Assembly (NCBI RefSeq): GCF_024713945.1
Contig: NC_134680.1
Span: forward strand, 6,073,501-6,137,500
Origin: Dermatophagoides farinae
Taxonomy: Eukaryota > Arthropoda > Arachnida > Sarcoptiformes > Pyroglyphidae
DNA: 64,000 bases
Direction: 5' to 3'
Shown here: positions 39,235 to 51,716 of the stretch, one piece after another
How positions within the stretch are numbered: position 1 is the first letter of the stretch
Layout: every line of letters begins with the position of its first letter
The notes under the pieces: generated by a model
Database searches by the model: none
Seen by the model: only the letters and a program-made list of their open reading frames with translations
Told to the model about the DNA's origin: nothing
Position numbers and translations under genes: made by a program

Positions 39235-41898
39235 TTATTTGATTTGAATATTTAGATAATGAAAAAATAATGCTGATAATAAAAACAATATGATTGATGT
39301 CATTGAACTAACAATATAGCCAATTAATACGGTAAAATTTGTAATAGACCAACCACGTAACATTATACAACGTAATGAACGTACAGGTAACACGATAGGA
39401 TTAAGCATGAATAATTTTTGTAATGTTAATGACATTCCTTCCAATGGCCATAATGTACCGGATGTAAAAAACATTATAACTAATGCAGTGAAACAAAGTA
39501 GCTATATAAATGAATGAATGAATGGAAGAAATGAAATGAAATAAATTATTGAAAAGATGAAACCAAAAAAAAAAAAAAAAAAAAACATACCATTGATATA
39601 ATTTGATCAGGAAACAACACCGATAATAATGTTCCAATAAAAAGACCTTGTGATGCTGTTATAAATACCAATATGAATGCTGAAGAGAAATCACCGTCCA
39701 ATTGTACACCCATTATACCATATGTAAATATACAGGTAACTAATGATTGCCAAAATATTGATGTTAATGATGAAATAGTGAATGTAAACATCATTTCTAA
39801 TGGCCGTACACCTTGATTTATATCACGTTTTAGGCAACCATTTTGATGTAAATAAATCATTTCTAATGCAGCTTTTATAGCATTCATCGCTAATAATGTT
39901 ATGATTACAATACCGGGTGTGAATAAATCCTGAAAATGTGGTTCCAATACACCATAAATATAACCAGCTTTCTCTATAGGTAATGAAAATATCTGTGGAT
40001 TTATACCACGTGTTTCACCAAATTTTTCCACTGTACGTTGAAATGATAATAAAATTGAACGATTTACATAACGTACATTAAGTAAACTTGAATGATCAAT
40101 ATATAACAACATTGAACCGTTTGCCGAAATTAGATCATCTTTTTTCTGATCAACAAATGAATGAAAATCATAATAACGTGTGACAATATTTGTAGAGAAA
40201 TTTGAACGAAATACAATAGCCATTACATTATGGCCCATTTGTACCGAATGTTCAGCATCCAATTCATTATCATAGAATGTCATTTTCACCATACTAGTAT
40301 TAAATTCTTGTAGAAATATATCAGAAAGATGTGGATTAAAATCACTTTCATCACCATTATAAATAGCAATAGGCACATTTTGTGGTGTACGTCCATAACT
40401 TGAATCAAACAGATAAACAGTTAATAATGGCATTAATAAATAGACCAAAAATAATGGAATATTATGTGTGAAGAAAAACCATTCACGATACATTAATGCA
40501 TTGATATGATCCAAATTAATGAATTGATTTGCGCAGGTAAATATTTTTTCTTGTTTATCATTAAATGATGAACAAAAATTATTATTTTTCAACATTTCTG
40601 GTTGTAATATCACACCGTTCGTATGTTTTCGTTTAAGATTTTTATCACCATCACCATCACCATCATCATCATCATCATCATCATCTTTGCCATTATTATC
40701 ATTATATTGATCTGGAAATGTATCATCATTATTGTTCAATGAATCATCTTTTTGATTATTTCTACTTTGTCGATATTGTTGCAGCTGTTTTTGATAACGA
40801 TCAATTTTTTCAAAACATAAACGTAAAAATACTTGTTCCAATGTTTTACATTCTAATGCTTGCATTAACAATTCTGGTGATTCTTCTGCTAATAATTGTC
40901 CTTCACGAAGAAAACCAACAAGATCGGAATTTTTTGCTTCATCAATATAATGTGTTGTAATTATTACGGTCGTTTCTAATGGATTTCAATTGAAATTTGA
41001 TCAATTTATTTTTAATTGCAAACAAAAACAAAAAAAAAATCTCACTTACCATTTAATAAACATAATTGCCGAAGATGTGTCCAAATTTTACTTCTAATCA
41101 ATGAATCAATACCAACGGTTGGTTCATCTAAAAATAATATCCTTGGTTTATATATCAAAGTTACACCCAATGAAAGTAGCCGTTTTTGGCCACCACTTAA
41201 TTGTCCGACACGTTGTTTTGGATCTTCAAGTTCCAACATTTCTAAATAAATACGTATCTGTTCCTGTATAAATTGTCGATCATTCACATGATTTACTTGT
41301 GCATAATAATAGAATGTATCTTCAATATGAAGCAATGGATTCAATCCTAATTCTTGGGGCATATAACCAATCTGATGATTCAATGATGAACCAGGCTGAC
41401 GATCAAATATACGAACATTACCACGATCTGGTCGTATACGACCCAACAATATGTTTAATAATGTTGTTTTGCCACAACCATTTGAACCGAGTAATGAATA
41501 TATACATCCTATATAAAACAAAAATTAATACCTGAAATGGAATTTATTTTTTTGTGTGGAACACACAAAACACACACACCTTTTGGAACATGAATGGTAA
41601 CATCTTTGAGTAGAGGAACATTACGTTTATAATTGAATGCAACCGATTCGACTAGTACGGCTATCGATGATGATAATGGTAATTGTGATGTTGGTGGTAA
41701 TTGTGTTGATGATAATATTGTGTTAATTTGATGATTATTGTGATTATTATGGCCATTACAATTATCTAATGTTATCGATGATGAATTTTTCATCATTTTA
41801 TCATCATTAACATTTTCGTCATCATGATTAAGATTAGGATGATCACCATTCAAATGATCCAATTCATATTTCATTGTTCGACGCATTTTGGCAAACAT
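39235..41898 (-). CDS. ABC half transporter, NBD-TMD order, ABCH/ABCG-like
   Basis: Four exons: 41898-41580, 41508-41050, 40975-39591 and 39501-39235, all GT-AG with matching phases; 809 residues. An in-frame ATG at 41994 could add 32 residues. The nucleotide-binding domain comes first: Walker A GSNGCGKTT (about 115), Q-loop GYMPQELGLN, signature LSGGQKRLLSL, Walker B ILFLDEPTVGID, and H-loop TTHYIDEA, which spans the start of exon 3. An Asp/Gly/Asn linker follows, then an ABC-2 type membrane domain: first helix IPLFLVYLLMPLLTVYLF, a long extracellular loop with DGVLEPHFQDLFTPG-like features (read as GVLEPHFQDLFTPGIV), and five further helices to the end. The wording PTVGID and the NBD-first order fit the arthropod ABCH subfamily, often annotated as ABCG 20/23-like. 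Such proteins work as dimers, and several export lipids to the cuticle; the substrate here is unknown. Confidence 0.92.
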
Positions 41899-44800
41899 TT
41901 TTTTTTTTTTTGATCTCGTTTCTTTGAATGAATTTCTTATTGAATGATATGATATGTTGGATTGAATGAATTCTGAAGAAAAAGTAGAAAACAAGAGAAC
42001 AAAAAAAATCCAGAAAAAACTTGGGTCAAAGTTGAAATGTAAATGTTGAAATGATTATCATGATGAATGTGAAACAATTGAATTTGAAAAACATGAAAAA
42101 AAGTTTTTTTTTCTAAATAATTTCTCACTAATTTGTATTCTGGTGGTGGCAACTTAAACATCCAAACAGGCAAAAAAATGAAATTGGTGGATTATTATTG
42201 GAATAATAATCATCATCATACGGATACGACGATGGACAATGATCAAATGACGATCATGATCAAAAATAGGATGAATGATTGAATGGTTGGATGGATGGAT
42301 GGATGTGAAAATATCATTCCATTAATGTTTCAAGCAATGGCGGCTGCTGCTGCTGCTGCTTTGTCCATTTATCAATACAAACGACGGCAACAACGACTAC
42401 GATGATGATCGAAATTGAGATAGCATGCATATTATATTTAGCCACACCACCACCACCACCACCACCATTAACCTTAGTCATATTACGTACTACATATGTA
42501 TATCGCTACAAATAATGATGATTTGGATTGTTTCTTGTTACTTTGACGAATTTAAATTTCCTGATGATGATGATGATGATGATGAAAAACTTGAATAATT
42601 AATGGATGAGAGAATTTTTTTCATCTGTTTTTTCTGGTTATTAAGTTGTTTGTTTGATTGATTGGGTGGTAGGCGAAAAATTTGTAATTTTTTTCTTCCT
42701 CTTATGATTTCGTTCAAAATGAATAATTTGAATTCACTTGAAAAAAAAAATTTTTTGAATTAATTCAAATGACCATCATTAAGTTGTTTTTGCGTTCATG
42801 AAATCACAACGATACAAAAAATAAATGGACATTGAATTCTTTCTTTCTTTCTTTTTCTTTAATTTTTTCTGATGATATCATCATAGATCCATCTCTGTTA
42901 CGTTTTTGAACATTTACGTTGCTGCTGCTGCTGCTGCCACTATACATAGATTCGAATTCGAATAAAAAGAAATTTTTACCTTCAATCAAATTTTTCGTAC
43001 TAATAGTACACACAAACAATTTACCTTTTTTTTCGTTAATTTGTTAATTTGTTTTTTTCTTCTTGCTTAAAATCTCTTATTTCGGATCATTGAAACACAG
43101 AAAAAAATAAAATAAAATAAAAACGGAAGAGACAGTAGTATTCATCAAATGTATGTTTGTTGAATGGACGGATCATGGCTCGACTTTGAATATTGATTTT
43201 TCTGTCTGTATGTTTGTTTTTCTTCGGAATCAATTTTATTCCACATATTCATCTGCGTTTTTCTTTGTCGATCATCGAATCAATTTAATTGAATAAGCAA
43301 AAAAAAAAAAAATTTCAAAACATCAAGATGAGATCAAGGTCATTATACTCACGGACGTAATTACAAATTTAGATGATAAACATCATCAATCAGATCGCAA
43401 TCATTCAACCAGCAAAATAAAAAATCATCATCATCTTCATCTTCATCATCATATGGTTTCTTTTTTCGTTTGTTTATTTATTGAAATTGAAAAATAAAAT
43501 ATTTTATCGATTGGATAATCATCAACATTGAAAAACAATGACATGATGATGTGATTGAAAGAATTTATTTATCATCATCATCATTATTTATGATGAAAAC
43601 AATCGATATATCGAAACTGAAAATAAAGTGCTGAAAATCGAATCATTTGACAAAACACACGGGCGCACACAGTCACACCATATCAATCAATCATTTTTTT
43701 TTTTTTTTGTTGATGATGATCAATGACGATAAAACGATGGCTTAATTGATGCTAAAATTGTTTAATGCATACATGAAAAAACAAAATAAAACAAAACAAA
43801 ACATTCAATTCAATGTCAATCTATTTGGTAAGAAATGAATATTTTTTCAAATTGAGAAACACACAGTGAGAATAATTTTTTCATTTTTTTTCATTTTCAT
43901 TTTCATTTACACCAGCAGCTAAAAGTAATGGGAAAAAAACCAACATTAAATAATCAAATTCCATTCTATCGATTCGTTATTTATTCATTCATATTTTGTC
44001 ATAGCTATGTATTGTCATCATCAATGAATCTTCATGAAAGATCAAAAAAATAAAACATCCATCAATCAAATGTCATTATCATTGTCAAGATTTTGTTTTT
44101 TTCTACGACCAATTTATAATCATCATCATATGAGTTGATTATTAGACCATCACCACCACCACCACCAAAAAAAAAAAATTTTTTTTGGTTATCTATAAAC
44201 AAAAATATCGGATTTCCTAAAGATAGAAAAAAAAATGATAAGACACAAACACATCCGGTCGGTCATTGTCATTCGTTATTTTTATTGGCTTCTGTGAATA
44301 GAGATTTAAAACCAAACATTTTTAATCATTTTGGATTCGAAACAAAATTGATAAAAAAAAATATCGTACTTACAATACGTTGAACGATTATTACATATGT
44401 GTGATGGCAATCACGTTCTTCACCTTGAAATCAGCATCATCATCGTCATCATCATTTTTTTTCGATAAAAAAGAAATCAAGACGTCATCATTATCAACAA
44501 CAACAACAACAACAACAAACGTATAATTATGAATGTTGACAAAATTGAATCAAGATTTTTTGTTTTTTGTTTAAATTTATACAAATACTAATCGATATAT
44601 TCGAATACTTAATCGAATGTATTCCTTTCATATATGAAACGATAATGATGGGTAAAAAAATAGAAATAGAAATTTACATCAATAATAATGATCATCGTGA
44701 AAAAAATACAAACACGGAAATGAAATAAAATCTGTAATTTCCGTTCATATATTGTTTAATCATGAAACAGAAACAAAAAAAAAACAACATTTGAACAGCC

Positions 44801-47800
44801 ATCACACCTTTCACATCATTTACCTTTTTTTTTGTTTCTCTCTCATTTTATGAATAGAATGACATTGAAAAAAAAAGTTAATCGTTCATAATCTCTGTTA
44901 AAATGGGAAACACAAACAGACAGGAAAAAAAATTTACGAATTCAATTTCGTTTCGATTTTTTTTTTATCATCCAGGAATCTTATGGAAGATAAGATTTTT
45001 TTTTTACGATCATGATTCATGCTGACAATAAGCAAATTTTTATCGATGCTCGAGGCTCATCATCATCGTCAGCAGCAGAAGTAGCATTGATCCAAAAGAC
45101 ATTGATCTAAATTAAGAAAAAAAAACGGAAAATCAATCATGGAACACCTTGGAATAAAAAAAAAACTACTCGTGTTTTAATGCACACCTGTTGATCTTGA
45201 TGATAATGATGTTTGTGTGTGTGTGTGTGTATAGCAGTGGTCAACAATAACAAACATGGAAACAAATTCACATTAACGATGCTAAACATATAACGGTAAT
45301 TATGAGCATTCAAAAAAAAAAAAAATGTTTTGCAACAACAACACAGCTTAAGGCAACAACATCAATATATATTAATAGAAAAAAAATACAATCGTGATCA
45401 ATAACGAATATGGATTACAATCAACAAAATGCATGCATATGTGTGTGTGTGTGGATGATATAATGATACAAATGATTGTATGATATGAATCAAAAAAAAA
45501 ATGTAAATAATTTTCAAATCAAGTACAAACCACTTATTCAATGTTAATGATTATTATTCAATCTATATAAAAAAATAATAATAAATCCAGGTTAGTTATG
45601 CAAAAAAAAAGAAAAGAAAAGAAAATTATTTCAATTGAAAGAGAAAAAGTTATCATTGAAAATCATTCACATTCATTTTTTTGAAAATGTAGAAGAAAGG
45701 GTTTCGCGGTTGGTATGCAAAAAAAAAAACTTCATCATTTTATCTATTTGGCTCTGTGGCAAATGAATTTGAATTTATCCTATATATTCAAGTGAATAAA
45801 AAAAAGAAAAGCATGAGAATGATGATGATGATGATGGTTTTTTTTCTTACTTTGAATAATTGATTCTTTCTTTTTTTTCAAATATCCAACAATCACCATC
45901 CATCATCATCATCGTTTATAGGCCTATGATGATTATTACAAGTTTTTTTTTGTGAAATGAATGAGGTTGTGGTTTATGCAATACACAAATTGTATTTGTA
46001 TATATTCATGAAGGTGGTATTTTATTGTTTTTTTTCTCTCTAATGATGGTGATGGTGGTGGTGGGAAAACAAAATGTAAATGACCACCTAACGGGTAAAC
46101 CATCATCATCATTATCATTATGTTTTAAATGATCACATCATTAATCTTATTAATGAATTTGTTTCTTGAATTTGGAATTTTTTTCTGTTTTTACGATGTC
46201 AAAAAAAAAATGAAAGAAGCGGAAAAACCCATAAAATTAATGACTGAAGAATAACTAATAGATGTTTGAGTGTGTTACAGAAAAATTAGTCTACCAAAAA
46301 CATTTCAAACAAAGAAAGATGAATGTTGTGTGTACGAACATTATCGATATTTATATTTTCAATTGATGATCATCACAAGACATCGATCATATTTTTGAAG
46401 GTTATGTGTATTTTATCAACATCCAGATCAATAATATGATGATGATGTTGAAAAATTATTTTGATTTTCGATGATAAATATTGACACATACATACACACA
46501 CGCGCGACAACGATGATGATCGATTTTGATTATTATTGTCTGAAAATTGAATAGAAAAAAAACAGGTAATTATAAAAATAGATACTTACGATTTAATTAT
46601 GGTTTCACTTTTTCTAATGAAATATAAAATTACAAGCTCATCAAAATGAAAAGGATTAATCATTTGATCGGATACGTCACCATCATAGTACATCATCACT
46701 TGTTGTTATTGTTTTGTTTCATCGAAAACAATATGTCCATGTGTTTATTTTTTTCGATGAAAATTATTTGATGAATGATACGGATGCAAAAAAGATGATC
46801 ATCTTTGCCTTGGATATGAAATTTTCTAAATTTTCTCTTTTCATCCATCATCATCATATATTGGATCGAATTGCATCGTTAATTTTTTTTTATTTGTTGC
46901 TGTTATGGATCATCATCATTACTATGTGAGAATCATATGCCGATTTTGATGATGATCATCAGTGGTGTTCAATGATAATGATAATAAACATATAGAATGA
47001 ATGAAGTGCAATATTTTGAGTACAAATTAATTGAAAATCAAAGAGCAGCATATTGCCCATCGGCCATAATTTCTTTTAAAAAACTAAAAAAAGGCGGTAA
47101 AAAGATTGATAAAAAAAATTGAATTAATTAACAAAAAAAAGAAAGAAAATTTTATATGCTGATAATACCGGTTAATGAATGGATTTTAATAATGTTCATC
47201 ATTATGTACCATGTACCATTTTATTTGAGAAACATTGATTGTGGTTGTTGTTGTAAATATCGTCATTAATGATTGGATAAATTGGAAAAAAACGATGCAT
47301 GTTCTTTTCGTTTTTTTTGTTTTGGTTTGGTCTCATCATCGTCATCGTTGTAGTTTTTTGATTGCCAATCGAATAGGATGATCACCATTTTTTTGTGAAT
47401 AAATTAAACTTGACAATAACAATTCAATACATACGCAGAATGATTGTTGTTCAGGAATTGTAGGCCATTCGATTACGATTGATAAAGATATTTGGCATTG
47501 ATAAGGATTTTTTTTCATGTTCACCTTGTTTGATATTATTAGCATATATGCTTTTAAGTAGGAAGATTTTCGATGTTGATGATGTTGATGATGGGTTATT
47601 TCTGATGATTATTGCCGACCCTATAAATTGATTTGATTGTTAATGATATTACATTGATTTTTTTTTGTTTTGTTTGTCATCAATTTATTAAAGTGCAACT
47701 TACAATTCAAATGTTTTTTTTCTTGGTACATGATTATTATTTTATTATATTATTATTTATGTTGATGATGTAAATGTTTTATTTGGAAAAATTTTTTCTA

Positions 47801-48133
47801 ATACATAGAAAAAATTCGAAATGAACCAACTTGGGTAGAATTAGACTTGTTGTGAGCATGAATTGATTAGTTGTTATCAACTTTTTTTTCTTTATGGGTT
47901 CCGTCCATTGTACAGCGAATGGGTTTTTTTTTGGGGGTCATATGTTGAGAATTACTGTCATTGACAATGACGGAAAAAGAAATTGAACGAATTTTTGTTT
48001 ATGGTTAAAATAGGTTCAATACAATGTCATTTCGATTTTGTTTTTTGTTTTTGTTTTGTTTTCTTGATTTTGTTTTTGTTTTTGTTTTCTTAATTTTCAT
48101 CAATTTTTTTTTTTGAAATTTTAAACACTGAAG
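41899..48133. other. Long gene-poor region
   Basis: I see no gene I can support on either strand. It contains CAT, CA, GGAT (about 42289) and TGC (42352, 42920) microsatellites and A-then-T palindromes near 42741 and 44166. One small plus-strand frame, 43928-44053 (41 residues, MGKKPTLNNQIPFYRF then a hydrophobic stretch), resembles a signal peptide or first exon, but nothing else supports it. Upstream non-coding exons of the ABC transporter may lie near 42000-42200. Confidence 0.5.
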
Positions 48134-49906
48134 ATGTGTTCATTAATTCAGTTTGTTATTGGTTTGTTAATTTTCAACGTCATCACCGCACAATCATTGT
48201 CAACTAATGAAAAAGTGAATCATCTGGGCAGAGATTTACTTGAACTAAATATTTTTGAACAACATGGAAATGATTCATCAACAATTCATGAATTGGATCT
48301 ATCAAATCAATTGATTCATACAATTCAACCTGGTGTTTTTAATCAGACAAAAAATTTGAAAATATTGAAATTATCACATAATCAATTGAAAGTAATTAAT
48401 CGCGATTGGCTCACTATATCATTAACCAATCTTGAACGATTAATATTACGAAAAAATCAAATTAATGAAATTGGTTTACTTGCATTTGATAATCTTCGAT
48501 CACTTCGTTTTTTGGATCTTCGTCATAATCATCTGGGTAATCTTCTTGATGGTACATTTTGGGGACTAAATCGTGTTGAACGTTTATATCTTGATCATAA
48601 TCACATTACAACAATACGATATGGTTGGACATATGGTATGGAATCATTAAAAATATTGTCAATGAAATTCAATCAAATCAATTCGATTGAATTAGAGGCT
48701 TTCAAATCATTTTCTCGACGATTATTGCGATTAAATTTACATTCAAATCGTTTACAACAAATCACAACATTTTCTTTGATTAATCTTAATCAATTAGAAA
48801 GGCTTGATTTATCCAATAATTCAATCAAAAAAATCGAACCACAAAGTTTTTATTCATTGAAAAAATTACAATTATTGGATCTATCCATGAATAAATTATC
48901 CAATGTATTTAATGAAGATGGTGAATTATTCATTGGAATGGAATCACTTAAAGATTTACGTTTGAATTCAAATCATATTGAGAAAATTGGTGTGAATACT
49001 TTTTTTGATCTACATTCATTGATCACTTTGAATATATCATCAAATCCTATCGAAATGATTGAACAGGAATCATTGGATCATATAACCAATGTAGAGAATC
49101 TTTACATTGAAAATATAAATCTTACATGTGATTGTCAAATAGAATGGCTACATTCATGGCTTAAATTATTATCACCAGATATTCGTGAAAGAATTGCTAC
49201 TCAATTACAATGTAGCCGGCCAATTGAATTACGTGGCGAAGAATCATTTATGAATATTGATCCATTTAATTTATTATGTCTCAATGATGATATGAAGTTT
49301 GAGAAAAATGGTCACGACAAAATTCTTCCAGATCTCGAAGAAAGAGTTCTTCACCCAAGTCTTGACGATAAATTATTCAAAAAATCAGATATGGCACCAC
49401 ATTTTGATTATGAACCAGCTAATATAACTGGTGAATTGGGCCAATCTGTTCGTATTGAATGTCCAGGTCGAGCAATATCGGCAACAAATGTTTCATTATC
49501 ACGTTATGATAAACAATTGAAATTTGTTGCCGCTTTAGAACGTCGTGTTCAAATTGAATTCAATGATGAAAATGGTAAAACATTTTTCACCATTCAACCA
49601 TTAACATTCAATGATTCTGGTTTCTATAATTGTAATGCTTGGAATGAATTTGGTGAAATACATTCAAAATTCTATTTATCAGTTATTGATCCTGATAAAC
49701 AAAATCATCGTTATGATCATGATCATGAATCATCAATAATCAATAATGATGATGATAAAAAATGGCCAATTCTTTACATTTGTTTAATCATTATTTATAC
49801 AATTTTGATTCTTTTGCTTCGATTATTAATCATTTATATTGTAAAATTGATTCAAAAATTAATGAAAACATCAACGAATCATCAGAATACTGAAGACGAT
49901 GATGAT

Positions 49907-49937
<31 letters not shown>

Positions 49938-50062
49938 ATATTGAGAAAAAACAAATTCCATTCACCACTAGTTTAACAATGAATCTTGCTGTTGATAAAT
50001 CAATCGATGGAAATGAAAAAAATTTATATCCATTCATCAATATGGAAACATTTAAAGTTTGA
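48134..50062 (+). CDS. LRR-Ig single-pass membrane protein, Kekkon-like
   Basis: Single exon, 642 residues. A signal peptide is at 1-20 (IQFVIGLLIFNVITAQS). About ten leucine-rich repeats run from about 50 to 340 (for example LKILKLSHNQLKVI, LRFLDLRHNHLGNL, LERLDLSNNSIKKI). A C-terminal cap begins LTCDCQIEWLHSWL and ends with QCSRP and LLC. An Ig-like domain lies at about 430-515 with its cysteine pair (VRIECPG; GFYNCNAW). A membrane helix is at about 545-570 (LYICLIIIYTILILLLRLL). The cytosolic tail has an Asp/Ala run and ends in FKV, which fits a class II PDZ ligand. This order is that of the Kekkon, LRIG and AMIGO group; such proteins modulate receptor signalling or cell adhesion at the surface. 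The usual cysteine-rich N-terminal LRR cap is not evident. Absence of introns in this long gene is notable beside its multi-exon neighbours. Confidence 0.9.
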
Positions 50063-51428
50063 AGTGAAAAAAAACTTTTTCTCTTTCTTTTTTTTTTTTT
50101 GATATTTTTATTTATCATTTTTTTCATCTTTTACTTTTACTTTTTACGTTTTTTTCGGTTACCAATTTTTGTCAAAGTTTAAAACTTTTTTTTCTGTGAA
50201 CAAATTAATGTCATCATCATCATCATCACATATATAATAATAACCATATATTCATAAAATGTAATAAAATAAATGTCATTTGGATATAAATGATCGATTG
50301 AAATTTATATTGATCGATTGATTGAAATGGTGATTGAATCAAATTTTTTTTAAAATAACAACGACAATAATGTTAAAATGGTAACGGAAAACTTGTTGAT
50401 TTGATTTTATCTACAATTTTCGATGATGATTTTGTGTGGAAAAAAAATGAAAAATGAAAATGAAAACAAAAATTCAATTCAACCATAATGTTTGATATAT
50501 TTATGGGTGGTTTGAAAATTGATTATGCAATGCATTTTTTTTCTCCTCTTTGAAGGTGGTGGTGGTGGTGGAGGTGATGGTGATGATGATGAAGAATTTT
50601 CTTTGCCATTTTCTCTCTGTCACTTTTTCGCCTCAATTTCTTTGTTTGTAATGTATCAGCGTACGTATTTATCAACATTGAAACAAAATGAAAATCCACA
50701 CACACAAACCACATTTTAATACTGATACTGATTGATATAGTTAATTTTTCATGTTTTTTTTTTGTCGTCGTCGTCGTCATCGTCGTCATCGTCATTGACA
50801 GAAAACAAATCTGCTCTTTTTTTTTTGCTTTGCTTCCCCCTACACTAATCATCATCATCAGCATTAATGATTCAAAATCAGACTTTTTTTATCGTTGTTT
50901 TGTTTGTTGCCTCAAATAATCTTTTGATGTATGAACCAAAAAAAATTGATCAATTGAATGATAATAAAAAAAAAATTATATTTCAAGGTGCATGTACATT
51001 GGATTGAATTGAAATAAATTCAATGAAGATGAACAAAAAAAAAACATCGACACGATACGCCATCTAGTAATGGAAAAAAATTATAATCAACAATGAGAAA
51101 GAAATGATTTCATTGAAAACGAAAATCCACGACGATAGATGGTGCTAATAGGTTCCAAAACAAACGAAAAAAAAAAAATTCAAATTCCTGATGATGATTA
51201 AAAAATTTTATTTTAAAATTAATTAAAAAAAAAACCAATCAATGGCATCCATCACCGAACACCATCATCACCATTTACATCTATTGTAAAGTATGACAAG
51301 TGGTAAATGATGATCAAAAATTTAAAATATGTAAAAAAAAAATTTGATAAAATTTGAAAAGATCGAAATGAAAGAAATTCGGTCATATCCAACAATCAAA
51401 ATAAACAAATTCAAATGATAATCCATTA
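50063..51428. other. Intergenic, no gene seen
   Basis: AATAAA at about 50270 may end the LRR-Ig transcript. The rest is simple repeats (GGT, GTC and CAT runs) and A/T runs. The motif AGATGG(C/T)G occurs twice, near 51062 (minus strand) and at 51137. Confidence 0.55.
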
Positions 51429-51716
51429 TTATGATTGCATTTGTGCCTGTTGTTCTCTGGCCAATTTCCGTTCACGTTTCTCTATGGGAAAAAATTGATA
51501 TTAATCAATAAAAGAAGAAAAAAAAATGATTCAATCATACATACTTTGTTTTTTAAGCTCTTTCTCAATAAGATAGGCTTCAAATTCTTCTTTGGAATAG
51601 AAAAAACGCCATATTCGATCGATCCATGTTAGACGAATATTTTCAATATTCACCTGTTGATGTTGTGATCTATCGATATCATCGATGGCAAATCCAATAG
51701 GACGGTCTGTATTCAT
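51429..51716 (-). CDS. Small two-exon protein of unknown function
   Basis: Exon 1 is 51716-51545 and exon 2 is 51481-51429, joined at ACAAA|GTATGT and CCATAG|AGAAAC. Phases agree and the product is 74 residues with no low-complexity run, which is rare in this region. The middle is aromatic and rich in charge (TWIDRIWRFFYSKEEFEAYL). The C-terminus is a strongly basic helix (KKQKKRERKLAREQQAQ). There is no signal peptide or membrane helix. I do not recognise the family. The clean splice junction extending a charged helix, with a stop soon after, is the main reason to believe it. It could be a small conserved cytosolic or mitochondrial protein. Confidence 0.55.
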
